Shown: in pieces, positions 42,979-51,663 of the stretch
Layout: the number at the start of each line of letters is the position of its first letter
Numbering within the stretch: position 1 is the first letter of the stretch
Notes under the pieces: generated by a model
The model's database searches: none
Told to the model about the DNA's origin: nothing
What the model saw: the letters and a program-made list of their open reading frames with translations, nothing else
DNA from: Rhizobium sp. C1
GTDB lineage: Bacteria > Pseudomonadota > Alphaproteobacteria > Rhizobiales > Rhizobiaceae
DNA: 64,000 bases
Direction of reading: 5' to 3'
NCBI RefSeq assembly: GCF_021026335.1
Contig: NZ_JAJNCY010000005.1
Location: forward strand, 264,639-328,638
Position numbers and translations under genes: made by a program

Positions 42979-44118
42979 CTAGCGGCCGGCCGGCCTGACA
43001 GCCGGCAAGGCGGCCGCAGAGGCGAAAACTGCTGCATCCGGCTGACCGAGCGACGCGGTGGCGGGGCCGTGGGCGCTGATCCCTGCAATGACAACCACGC
43101 TGAGGCCCTGGCGCTCCAGACGCGCGATGTCTGTGCCCGTGCCGCGCGCCTGCAGCGGATCGCCCGGCATCAGCCGCACGACCCGCTTTCCTTCGCGCGC
43201 AAAGCGCGCAACGGTCTCGATCGCCTCATCCCGGCCATTCTGTCGGCCGCCCGTGTCTCCCACGAGGAAGCGCTTGGCTTCCCGTCGCGCCAGTTCCAGC
43301 ACATCGCGGGAAACGCCCTCATCGAAAAGGATGACATCGGCAGCCTGAAGCGCACGCATCGCCTTCAGCGTCAGAAGTTCGGCATCGCCCGGGCCGGCAC
43401 CGACCAGCGTGACGCGACCGGCGGGCGGCGAAGCGGCGATCCGCTCTGCCACGGCAAGCAGGTCTTCCGCCTCGTTATCCGCCGGAAGCCGGTTTGCGCC
43501 CATGCAGCGATCGACGAAGCTCTCCCAGAATTTGCGGCGTGGCTGGCCGGGCGCAAGGCGCAGATTGACCGCCTCGCGGAGCTGGCGGGCAAGTGCGGCC
43601 CAGTCCTTCAAAGCCGGCGGCAGCAGCGTTTCGATGCGCTGGCGGATCGCCTGCGCCAGGATCGGTGCCGCGCCATCGGTGGAGATCGAGACGATGACCG
43701 GCGAGCGGTTGACGATGGAGCCGAACTGGAACTGGCAGAAGCCCGGCTTGTCGATGACATTGACCGGAACGCCCGCCGCGCGTGCCGCGCAGAAGAAGGC
43801 GCGAGCCTCGTCCTCCCCCTCGCAATCGCCGAGGGCAAGGCTCGCGCCTTCAAAGACGCTGATCGACCAGGGCTGCGGTTTCAGCGAAACCTTCCCTTCG
43901 GCAATCAACGCCTGCATGGTTTCGCTCACATCGTGTGGCTCGCAAAAGACCTCGACCCTCGCACCGCAGGCGGCGAGCAGCTCGGCCTTCCAGGCGGCGG
44001 CATCCGATCCGCCGGCCACCACGACGCGCCTGTCGGTCAGCGACCAGAAGACCGGCAGCTTGGCGAGCGGCGCGATGCGCTCGGCACTGTCACTCGGCGG
44101 CAAGGACTTGCGTCGCAT
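42979..44118 (-). CDS. cysG: CysG-like siroheme synthase with incomplete SUMT domain
   Basis: 379 residues from ATG 44118 (MRRKSLPPSD). The N-terminal precorrin-2 dehydrogenase/ferrochelatase domain reads VVVAGGSDAAAWKAELLAAC, then NVIDKPGFCQFQFGSIVNRS and a DGAAPILAQAIRQRIETLLP segment. The dimerisation region and the start of a uroporphyrinogen-III methyltransferase domain follow (VTLVGAGPGDAELLTLKAMR, GDPLQARGTG, VVIAGISAHGPATA). The chain then ends; the whole second lobe of the methyltransferase is missing, with only 51 bases before the convergent gene. The start lies 29 bases inside the nasA end. It supplies siroheme to NirB; the methyltransferase step probably needs another enzyme. Confidence 0.85.
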   Translation of the reverse strand: MRRKSLPPSDSAERIAPLAKLPVFWSLTDRRVVVAGGSDAAAWKAELLAACGARVEVFCEPHDVSETMQALIAEGKVSLKPQPWSISVFEGASLALGDCEGEDEARAFFCAARAAGVPVNVIDKPGFCQFQFGSIVNRSPVIVSISTDGAAPILAQAIRQRIETLLPPALKDWAALARQLREAVNLRLAPGQPRRKFWESFVDRCMGANRLPADNEAEDLLAVAERIAASPPAGRVTLVGAGPGDAELLTLKAMRALQAADVILFDEGVSRDVLELARREAKRFLVGDTGGRQNGRDEAIETVARFAREGKRVVRLMPGDPLQARGTGTDIARLERQGLSVVVIAGISAHGPATASLGQPDAAVFASAAALPAVRPAGR

Positions 44119-46747
44119 CGATGATCCTCCTGATTTCCGGGCGGCAGGAGCCGCAATTGGTGCCTGCATTGAGGCTTTCGCCGACCTTCTCGACCGACCA
44201 GCAGCCCTCGCGCACAGCGCAGGCAATCTCGTTGATCCCGACCGAGAAGCACGAACAGACGATGGCGCCCTTGTCCGGTCGCCCCGGAGCCGGTCGCCCG
44301 GCGGTGAGCAGGAAACGGGCGGACATGTCGGCGTGGCTAACGTTCAGTTGTTCCACCGCCCATTGCCGCGAGACTGCGACCGGGCCGCGCGAGACGAAAA
44401 GTGCCGCCAGAAGCCGGTCGCCTTCAAAGACGAGCAGGCGATGGTCGCCGCTTGCTGCATCGGCATAGCCCGAGACCTCAACCGAAGCAGGAAGCGCCAG
44501 ACTTTCCCGCAGCCATGCCTCCCAGCCCGCTTCCGGCGCGCCGCCTGCAAGCTCCAGCCGATAGCCACCCTCGGTTTTTGCGATGGCCCAGTAATCGAAG
44601 GATAGGTCGGCCGGCCTGACCGACGAAACGAGAAAGCCATGCGCCGCGGGAGCATAACGGGCGACTGAAACAGCGGCCTGTTTCAGAGCCGGCTGGCCGG
44701 AAACGGGATCGACGCGGCCGGGCACCAGCGTATCGACCCGCGCGGCGGCGGCGGTCTCGCCGGTCCAGTGCATCGGCACGAAGACCGCGCCTTGCGCCTG
44801 CCGCTCGGTCAGCAGCGCGCGGACGATGACCGTGTGGCCGGCGGGCGACGTGACCGTGACGAGATCTGCATCGGCAATCCCGAGTGCCTGTGCGTCGAGT
44901 GGATGGATTTCGCAGAACGGTTCGGCGATGTGGGCGGAGAGCCGCGCGCTCTTCGCGGTTCGGGTCATCGTGTGCCAATGATCGCGGACGCGGCCGGTGT
45001 TGAGCGTGAAGGGGAAGGCTTCGTTTCGTGCCACGGGAGCCGGCGGGGTGACAGGCACGAAACGCGCCTTGCGGTCCGCGTGATAGAACCGTCCATCCGC
45101 GAAGAAGCGCTTGCGGGACGGCGCGCCCGCCGGCTGCGGCCATTGGAACGGAATCAAGGCGTCATATCCCGCCGTGTCGATCTCCGCGTAGGCGCCGATA
45201 TCGAAATCCCGGATGCCGTCGTTCTCATAGGCGGAGAGGGCTGCGTGCTCGGCGAAGATCTCCGCCGGCGAAGCGAAGTCGAAACCCTGCACAAAGCCCA
45301 TGCGCTTGCCGACTTCGGCCATTTGCCACCAGTCGGGCCGCGCTTCGCCGGGTGCGGGCAGGAACGGCCGCTGGCGGGAGATGCGGCGTTCGGAATTGGT
45401 GACCGTGCCCGACTTCTCGCCCCAGCCGGTGGCGGGCAGGAGAACATGGGCAAGGCGGGCGGTGTCCGTGTTGGCCAGAATGTCGGAAACGACGACGAAG
45501 GGGCAGGCCTTCAGCGCCGCGCGCACGGCATCGGCATCCGGCATCGAGACGACCGGGTTGGTCGACATGATCCAGATCGCCTTGATCCGCCCATCCGCGA
45601 CCGCCTCGAACATGTCGACGGCCTTGAGGCCCGGCTTGTCGGCGATCACGGGCGCGTTCCAGAAGCGCTGCACGATGTCGCGATGCGCGGCATTGCCGAT
45701 CTCCATGTGGGCGGCCAGCATGTTGGCAAGGCCGCCGACCTCGCGGCCGCCCATGGCATTGGGCTGGCCGGTCAGCGAAAACGGCCCCATGTCGGGCCGG
45801 CCGATGCGGCCGGTCGCAAGGTGGCAATTGATGATGGCATTGACCTTGTCCGTGCCCAGGGCCGACTGGTTGACGCCCTGGCTGTAGCAGGTGACCGTCT
45901 TTTCGGTCTCGGCGAAGAGCTTGAAGAATTGCCGCAGGAGCATGCCCGAAACGCCGGTTGCTTCGGACAACTGCGCCATGCTCAGCCGGGTGGCCGCCAT
46001 CAGCGCTTCGCTGAAACCGCTGGTGTGCTCGCCGATGAAAGCCTCATCCACGTGGCCGTTATCAACGAGATGATGGAATAGCCCGTTGAACAACGCCACG
46101 TCGCCATCGGCGCGGACCGAAAGATGCAGATCGGCGATGTCGCAGGTCGCGGTTCGGCGCGGATCGATCACAACGATCTTCATCGCCGGGCGGGCCACCT
46201 TGGCTGCGACGAGACGCTGATAGAGGACGGGATGGCACCAGGCGGTGTTGGAGCCCGTGAGAACCACGAGATCGGCAAGCTCCAGATCTTCATAGCAGCC
46301 CGGCACGGTGTCGGAGCCGAAGGCGCGCCTGTGACCGGCCACGGAGGAGGCCATGCACAGCCTTGAATTCGTGTCGATATTGGCCGAGCCGATGAAGCCC
46401 TTCATCAGCTTGTTGGCGACGTAGTAGTCTTCCGTCAGCAATTGACCCGAGACATAGAAAGCGACTGAGTCCGGGCCGTGCTCGGCGATCGTATCCTTGA
46501 AACGCCGCGCGACGAGATCAAGGGCGTCTTCCCAGCTTGTTGTTTCGCCGTGAACCTGCGGCGCAAGCACCCTCCCCTCCAGATCGAGCGTTTCGGCCAG
46601 CGCCGAGCCCTTGGAACAGAGGCGGCCGAAATTCGCCGGATGCTCCGGGTCGCCCTTCACGCTGACCTTGCCGTCATCCTCGATGCGGGCAATCACCCCG
46701 CAGCCGACGCCGCAATAGGGGCAGGTGGTGCGGGTTTCAGTGGGCAT
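44090..46747 (-). CDS. nasA: Assimilatory nitrate reductase catalytic subunit
   Basis: Reduces nitrate to nitrite in the cytoplasm with Mo-bis-MGD and Fe-S clusters. 885 residues from ATG 46747. The N-terminal [4Fe-4S] motif is CPYCGVGCGV...LCSKGSA; SRLCMASSVAGHRRAFGSD marks the Mo site. The molybdopterin-binding region has MSTNPVVSMPDAD and GWGEKSGTVTNSERR; the MGD-binding C-domain starts FTLNTGRVRDHWHTMTRTAK. A C-terminal BFD-like [2Fe-2S] domain, VCSCFSVGINEI...NCGSCRPEIRRI, marks the NasA subtype. It belongs to nrtABD-nirBD-nasA-cysG, though a 361-base repeat-filled gap separates it from nirD. Confidence 0.95.
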   Translation of the reverse strand: MPTETRTTCPYCGVGCGVIARIEDDGKVSVKGDPEHPANFGRLCSKGSALAETLDLEGRVLAPQVHGETTSWEDALDLVARRFKDTIAEHGPDSVAFYVSGQLLTEDYYVANKLMKGFIGSANIDTNSRLCMASSVAGHRRAFGSDTVPGCYEDLELADLVVLTGSNTAWCHPVLYQRLVAAKVARPAMKIVVIDPRRTATCDIADLHLSVRADGDVALFNGLFHHLVDNGHVDEAFIGEHTSGFSEALMAATRLSMAQLSEATGVSGMLLRQFFKLFAETEKTVTCYSQGVNQSALGTDKVNAIINCHLATGRIGRPDMGPFSLTGQPNAMGGREVGGLANMLAAHMEIGNAAHRDIVQRFWNAPVIADKPGLKAVDMFEAVADGRIKAIWIMSTNPVVSMPDADAVRAALKACPFVVVSDILANTDTARLAHVLLPATGWGEKSGTVTNSERRISRQRPFLPAPGEARPDWWQMAEVGKRMGFVQGFDFASPAEIFAEHAALSAYENDGIRDFDIGAYAEIDTAGYDALIPFQWPQPAGAPSRKRFFADGRFYHADRKARFVPVTPPAPVARNEAFPFTLNTGRVRDHWHTMTRTAKSARLSAHIAEPFCEIHPLDAQALGIADADLVTVTSPAGHTVIVRALLTERQAQGAVFVPMHWTGETAAAARVDTLVPGRVDPVSGQPALKQAAVSVARYAPAAHGFLVSSVRPADLSFDYWAIAKTEGGYRLELAGGAPEAGWEAWLRESLALPASVEVSGYADAASGDHRLLVFEGDRLLAALFVSRGPVAVSRQWAVEQLNVSHADMSARFLLTAGRPAPGRPDKGAIVCSCFSVGINEIACAVREGCWSVEKVGESLNAGTNCGSCRPEIRRIIDATQVLAAE

Positions 46748-46784
46748 TGTCTCTTCCAATCCGGGGTGAGGCACCCCCCTCTGT

Positions 46785-47040
46785 CAGCTTCGCTGACATC
46801 TCCCCCTCAAGGGGGGAGATGGGGGAGGGCACGACGGTCGCTCTCCCTCCCCCTTGTGGGGAGGGTTGGGGAGGGGCCTTTCTTTCCGCCGGCTCAGCGC
46901 TTGTGATAAAGACCCCCTCTGGCTGCCGCCATCTCCCCCACAAGGGGGGAGACGGCATGCGGCGCGCGCACCATGCAATCTCCCCCCTTGAGGGAGAGAT
47001 TTCCGGCAGAACAGAGAGGGGTAGGCTAGCCGCCATCTGC
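46785..47040. repeat. CTCCCCC/AAGGGGG mosaic repeat cluster, locus 1 (nirD-nasA gap)
   Basis: The gap between nirD and nasA is filled with short inverted units: GTCAGC-TTC-GCTGAC (46789-46803), CTCCCCCTCAAGGGGGGAG near 46800, CCCTCCCCCTTGTGGGGAGG near 46850, CTCCCCCACAAGGGGGGAG near 46935 and TCTCCCCCCTTGAGGGAGAG near 46980. Related units occur at 59460-59575 and 63738-63841. They are Rhizobiales-type mosaic intergenic elements able to form strong hairpins, not coding sequence. Confidence 0.75.
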
Positions 47041-47047
47041 ATCCTCA

Positions 47048-47386
47048 TCACTCCGCCGCCACGAGCGCCGCAGCCTCGAACGCAATCGAAAGCTGCCCAT
47101 CGATATTCCTCACCGGGATCGTCCGCACCTCGCCCTCATCCGCGCCCAGCGCCCTGCCGCTTTCCAGCGAGATGACGAAGTTGTGCAGCGGGCAGGTCAC
47201 GGCCCTGCCGTGGACAATGCCCTGGCTGAGCGGCCCGCCCTTGTGCGGGCATTGGTCCTCGATGGCGAAGACCTCGTTTTCGGCGGTGCGGAAGACGGCG
47301 ATCTTGCCGTCCGGCGTCTTCACGCAACGCGCCCCGCGCAGCGGAATGTCGTCGATATGGCCGATGGCGATCCAGTTTGTCGTCAT
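47048..47386 (-). CDS. nirD: Nitrite reductase (NADH) small subunit
   Basis: 112 residues from ATG 47386 (MTTNWIAIGHIDDIPLRGAR). Rieske-type ferredoxin fold with the [2Fe-2S] ligands intact: DQCPHKGGPLSQG (Cys-x-His) and TCPLHNFVISLESG (Cys-x2-His). It partners NirB in reducing nitrite to ammonium. It begins 4 bases after the nirB stop, so the two are translationally coupled. Size matches NirD. Confidence 0.93.
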   Translation of the reverse strand: MTTNWIAIGHIDDIPLRGARCVKTPDGKIAVFRTAENEVFAIEDQCPHKGGPLSQGIVHGRAVTCPLHNFVISLESGRALGADEGEVRTIPVRNIDGQLSIAFEAAALVAAE

Positions 47387-47390
47387 GATC

Positions 47391-49853
47391 TCACTCCGCT
47401 GCCTGATGGAAGCCGACGGCGGCCATCGGCTTGAACTCGTGCTTGTCCTTGCCGGAGACGCGCTCCGACCAGGGGTCGACCTGCGCGAATTTCTGGCTGA
47501 AGACGAAGCGCTCGTAATAGGCGCGGCGTTTGTCGTGATCCTCCATGATCTGACGGCGGATCTCGTCATGGCCGATGCGCTTCGCCCATTTGTAGATGCG
47601 CTCCAGATAGCGGGCCTGCTCGCGATACATCTGGGTGAGCGCCACGATATGCTCCAGCGCCTCGTCCTCGGTCTTGACGAGCCCCAGAACATCGGTCCCC
47701 TTGATGTCGAGACCGGCAGCGCCCGCGAAGTGGATCTCGAAGCCGGAATCCACGCAGATGACGCCGATGTCCTTGCAGGTCGCCTCCGCGCAGTTGCGCG
47801 GACACCCGGAGACGGCAAGCTTGAGCTTCGCCGGCGTCCACGAACCCCACATGAATTTCTCGATGCGGATGCCGAGCCCGGTCGAATCCTGTGTGCCGAA
47901 GCGGCACCAGTCGGAGCCGACGCAGGTCTTCACGGTCCGCAGCCCCTTGGCATAGGCCTGACCCGACACGAAACCGGCCTTGCCCAGATCGGCCCAGACG
48001 GCGGGCAGGTCTTCCTTTTCGACGCCGAGCAGGTCGATGCGCTGGCCGCCGGTGACCTTCACCATCGGGATTTCAAACTTGTCGACCACATCGGCAATGG
48101 CGCGCAGCTCAGCCGCGCTCGTCACGCCGCCCCACATGCGCGGCACGACCGAATAGGTGCCGTCCTTCTGGATATTGGCGTGGACGCGCTCGTTGATGAA
48201 ACGCGACTGGTAGTCGTCGGCATATTCGTCCGGCCAGTCGCAGACGAGGTAATAGTTCAGTGCCGGGCGGCACTTGGCGCAGCCGCAGGAGGTCTTCCAT
48301 TCCAGCTCCTGCATGACGGCGGGGATGGACTTCAGGCCCTTGGCCTTGATCAGCCGGCGCACATCGTCATGACCAAGTTCGGTGCAGGTGCACATGGGCG
48401 TGACGGCTGCCGGATTATAGGCATCGCCGAGCGTCAGTGACATCAGCTGCTCGACCAAGCCGGTGCAGCTGCCGCAGGAGGCGGACGCCTTGGTATGGGC
48501 CCGCACGCCGTCCAGCGTCGTCAGGCCCTTGGCCGTGATCGTTGAGGTGATCTTGCCCTTGCAAATGCCGTTGCAGCCGCAGATTTCCGCATCATCCGGC
48601 AAGGCTGCAACGGCCGCCATAGGGTCCAGCGGAGCACCCCCCTGGAACGACTGGCCGAAGATCAGCGTGTCGCGCATGGCGGAAATGTCGGTGCCCTTCT
48701 TCTTCAGGTCGTTGAACCATGCGCCATCCGAGGTTTCGCCATAGAGAACCGTGCCGATGATGCGGTTGTCCTTGATGACGACGCGCTTGTAGATGCCGGC
48801 AGTGGCATCGCGCAGCACGATCTCTTCGCGATCGTCGCCATCGGCGAAATCCCCCAGCGAGAAGAGGTTGATGCCGGTCACCTTCAATTTGGTCGGCGTG
48901 TCGGAATGGACGAAGGCGGGCTTTGTATCGCCGGCGAGATGCGCGGCGGCCACGCGGGCCATTTCGTAGAGCGGCGCGACGAGGCCATAGACCATGCCGT
49001 CGACTTCGGCGCATTCGCCGACCGCGAGGATGTCACCATCCGAGCTCTGCATGCCGGCATCGACCACGATGCCGCGATTGACCGCAAGGCCGGCGTCCTT
49101 GGCGAGACCGGCATTCGGCCGGATGCCGACGGCCATGACGACCAGTGTCGCCGGGATGATCGTGCCGTTATCGAGCTCGATGCCCTCGACGCGATCCGTG
49201 CCGATGATGCGCTTGGTATTGGCCTTGGTGATGACCTTGATGCCGCGTTCCTCGACCGCCTTTTGCAGGAGATAACCGGCGGCTGGATCGAGCTGGCGCT
49301 CCATCAGCGTGGGCATGACATGCAGCACGGTCACGTCCATGCCGCGAAGCGCAAGGCCGGCGGCGGCTTCCAGACCCAGCAGGCCGCCACCGATGACGAT
49401 CGCCTTTTCGCGCGATTGCGCGGCGAGCAGCATGGCGTCCACATCGTCGAGATCGCGATAGGTGATGACACCCGGCAGGTCCTTGCCGGGAACCGGGATG
49501 ATGAAGGGAACCGAGCCGGTGGCGATCACCAGCTTGTCATAGCTTTCCGTCACGCCATGGTCGGAGGTGACGGTACGGGCCTGCCGGTTGATTTCGACGA
49601 TGCGATGGCCCTTGTAGAGGGTCACGTTGTTTTCGATATACCAGCCGTCGCCATGGATGATGATATCCTCGAAGGTCTTCTCGCCTGAGAGAACCGGCGA
49701 GAGCATGATGCGGTCATAGTTGACGCGCGGCTCGGCGTTGAAGATCGTGACGTCGTAGAGGCCGGGGGCCTGTTCGAAGAGATGCTCCAGCATGCGGCCG
49801 GGGGCCATGCCGTTGCCGATGATGACGAGTTTTTGGGCCCCAAGATTGGTCAT
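47391..49853 (-). CDS. nirB: Nitrite reductase (NADH) large subunit
   Basis: Reduces nitrite to ammonium with NADH, FAD, Fe-S and siroheme. The 820-residue protein has two dinucleotide-binding motifs (KLVIIGNGMAPGRMLEHL; AIVIGGGLLGLEAAAGLALR), two BFD-like [2Fe-2S] regions (ICGCNGICKGKI...SCGSCTGLV; CTCTEL...CGCAKCRPAL), and nitrite/sulfite reductase repeats. The siroheme-[4Fe-4S] cysteines are in TCVGSDWCRFGTQDS and SGCPRNCAEATCKDIG. The gene starts 5 bases after the nrtD stop. The encoded length is near the NirB norm. Confidence 0.96.
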   Translation of the reverse strand: MTNLGAQKLVIIGNGMAPGRMLEHLFEQAPGLYDVTIFNAEPRVNYDRIMLSPVLSGEKTFEDIIIHGDGWYIENNVTLYKGHRIVEINRQARTVTSDHGVTESYDKLVIATGSVPFIIPVPGKDLPGVITYRDLDDVDAMLLAAQSREKAIVIGGGLLGLEAAAGLALRGMDVTVLHVMPTLMERQLDPAAGYLLQKAVEERGIKVITKANTKRIIGTDRVEGIELDNGTIIPATLVVMAVGIRPNAGLAKDAGLAVNRGIVVDAGMQSSDGDILAVGECAEVDGMVYGLVAPLYEMARVAAAHLAGDTKPAFVHSDTPTKLKVTGINLFSLGDFADGDDREEIVLRDATAGIYKRVVIKDNRIIGTVLYGETSDGAWFNDLKKKGTDISAMRDTLIFGQSFQGGAPLDPMAAVAALPDDAEICGCNGICKGKITSTITAKGLTTLDGVRAHTKASASCGSCTGLVEQLMSLTLGDAYNPAAVTPMCTCTELGHDDVRRLIKAKGLKSIPAVMQELEWKTSCGCAKCRPALNYYLVCDWPDEYADDYQSRFINERVHANIQKDGTYSVVPRMWGGVTSAAELRAIADVVDKFEIPMVKVTGGQRIDLLGVEKEDLPAVWADLGKAGFVSGQAYAKGLRTVKTCVGSDWCRFGTQDSTGLGIRIEKFMWGSWTPAKLKLAVSGCPRNCAEATCKDIGVICVDSGFEIHFAGAAGLDIKGTDVLGLVKTEDEALEHIVALTQMYREQARYLERIYKWAKRIGHDEIRRQIMEDHDKRRAYYERFVFSQKFAQVDPWSERVSGKDKHEFKPMAAVGFHQAAE

Positions 49854-49858
49854 GAAGC

Positions 49859-50656
49859 TTACTCCGCGGCTTCGACGAAGCGGTGGCGTTCGTAGAGGAA
49901 CTTCAGCACGGCTTCGCGGGATTTGAGATAGGTGCGGTCGGCGGAGAGCGCGATGCGGTCGCGCGGTCGCGGGATCGGGACGTCCAGAACCTCGCCGATG
50001 CGTGCGGCCGGTCCGTTGGTCATCATGACGATGCGGTCGGAGAGGAGAACTGCCTCGTCCACGTCATGGGTGATCATGATCATCGTGTTGCCCAGACGCG
50101 CATGGATTTCCATCACCGCGTCTTGCAGATGGGCGCGGGTGAGCGCATCGAGTGCGCCGAAGGGCTCATCCAGCAGAAGGATCTTCGGCTCCATGGCGAG
50201 CGCCCGGGCAATGCCGACACGCTGCTTCATGCCGCCGGAGATTTCGGCGGGGCGCTTGTCCTTGGCATGGGCCATCTGCACGAGATCGAGATTGTTCATC
50301 ACCCAGTCATGCTTCTCGGTCTTGCTCTTCTTGCCGGCAAAGACCTTGGAGACGGCGAGATTGACGTTTTCGTAGACGGTGAGCCAGGGCAGGAGCGAAT
50401 GGTTCTGGAACACGACGGCGCGTTCCGGACCTGGCGCATTGACTTCGGTGTTGCCCAGCAGGATTGCGCCGGAGGTGACGCGGGTGAGACCGGCGATCAG
50501 GTTCAGCAACGTCGATTTTCCGCAGCCGGAATGGCCGATGATGGAAACGAATTCGCCCTTCTCGATGGTGAGCGACACGTCCTTCAGGACGTCGGTGCGG
50601 ACACCGCCACGCTCGAAGCTCTTGTCGATATGGTCGATCTTCAGATAGCTCGTCAT
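49859..50656 (-). CDS. nrtD: Nitrate ABC transporter ATP-binding protein
   Basis: 265 residues from ATG 50656 (MTSYLKIDHIDKSFERGGVR). Walker A GHSGCGKST, Q-loop VVFQNHSLLPWLTV, signature ISGGMKQRVGIARAL, Walker [18 protein letters not shown]-loop THDVDEAVLLSDRIVMMTNG, all NrtD/NasD-like. It lacks the C-terminal NrtA-like domain of cyanobacterial NrtC. It lies between nrtB and nirB with 11- and 5-base spacings. Confidence 0.93.
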   Translation of the reverse strand: MTSYLKIDHIDKSFERGGVRTDVLKDVSLTIEKGEFVSIIGHSGCGKSTLLNLIAGLTRVTSGAILLGNTEVNAPGPERAVVFQNHSLLPWLTVYENVNLAVSKVFAGKKSKTEKHDWVMNNLDLVQMAHAKDKRPAEISGGMKQRVGIARALAMEPKILLLDEPFGALDALTRAHLQDAVMEIHARLGNTMIMITHDVDEAVLLSDRIVMMTNGPAARIGEVLDVPIPRPRDRIALSADRTYLKSREAVLKFLYERHRFVEAAE

Positions 50657-50667
50657 GATGGCCTCCC

Positions 50668-51567
50668 TCAATTGCTGCGCGTGACGATGGTCCCGACAAA
50701 GGCAACGAGCTTGTCGAGGATGAAGCCGGTGACGCCGATATAGACGAGCGCCACGATGATGTCGGAGAGGCGCGAGGAGTTCCACGCATCCCAGATGAAG
50801 AAGCCGATGCCGACGCCGCCGGTCAGCATTTCGGCCGCCACGATCGCCAGCCACGAGAGGCCGACGCCGATGCGCAGGCCGGTGAAGATGTAGGGCGCTG
50901 CGGCCGGAACCATGATGCGGAAGAAGAATTCGAGCTGGTTGAGGCGCAGTACGCGGGCGATGTTGCGGTAATCGTCCGGAATGTTGCGCACGCCGACGGC
51001 GGTGTTGATGATGACCGGCCAGATCGAGGTGATGAAGATCACGAAAATGGCCGAGGGGTTGCTGTCGCGGAACGCGGCGAGCGACAGCGGCAGCCAGGCA
51101 AGCGGCGGTACGGTGCGCAACACCTGGAAGATCGGATCGAGCCCGCGCATCGCCCAGACGGACTGGCCGACGACGGCACCAAGAATGACGCCGACAAAGG
51201 CGGCAAGCCCGAAGCCGATGGCGACGCGCTCCAGCGAGATCAGCACGCGCCAGGCAAGACCGATATCCTGCGGCCCGTTGTTGAAGAAGGGCGAGGTGAT
51301 CAGATCGGCGCTGTCGGTCCAGATCTGCGAGGGCGCCGGCAGGCTGGCGCCCGGATGCGAACAGGCAATCTGCCAGACGCCGAGGATGATCAGAACCACG
51401 ACAAGCGGCGGCACGATGTTACGCGCGGCTGCGGCCAGGATGGCTTGCGGACGGAACGTGCTGCGCATGGGTTTCGGCAGCGCGACAACCGTCGCCGTCG
51501 TCATCACAGGCTCTGTCAGGGGCTTGGCCTCAGACGCGGGTTGGGCCTTGCGGGCAGTGGCGGTCAT
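50668..51567 (-). CDS. nrtB: Nitrate ABC transporter permease
   Basis: The 299-residue inner-membrane subunit has about six TM helices. The EAA loop region is YRNIARVLRLNQLEFFFRIM followed by VPAAAPYIFTGLRIG. NrtB-typical sequences are PSQIWTDSADLITSPFFNNG, IFQVLRTVPPLAWLPLSLAA and FVIFITSIWPVIINTAVGVR. It follows nrtA by 96 bases and ends 11 bases before nrtD. Confidence 0.93.
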   Translation of the reverse strand: MTATARKAQPASEAKPLTEPVMTTATVVALPKPMRSTFRPQAILAAAARNIVPPLVVVLIILGVWQIACSHPGASLPAPSQIWTDSADLITSPFFNNGPQDIGLAWRVLISLERVAIGFGLAAFVGVILGAVVGQSVWAMRGLDPIFQVLRTVPPLAWLPLSLAAFRDSNPSAIFVIFITSIWPVIINTAVGVRNIPDDYRNIARVLRLNQLEFFFRIMVPAAAPYIFTGLRIGVGLSWLAIVAAEMLTGGVGIGFFIWDAWNSSRLSDIIVALVYIGVTGFILDKLVAFVGTIVTRSN

Positions 51568-51663
51568 GGGTTTCTTCCTGTTTCGGTGTCAGTCGCGTGG
51601 TTCGTTCGGATGAAGGACCCGCCCGCTGCGAGGGGAAAGCAGCGGGCGGGGGCCGCATGGCCG

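Noticed and set aside
46785..47040. Repeated C-rich/G-rich units as a possible CRISPR array
   Set aside because: Units differ in length, occur in both orientations, have no regular spacers and no cas genes nearby; mosaic intergenic elements explain them better.
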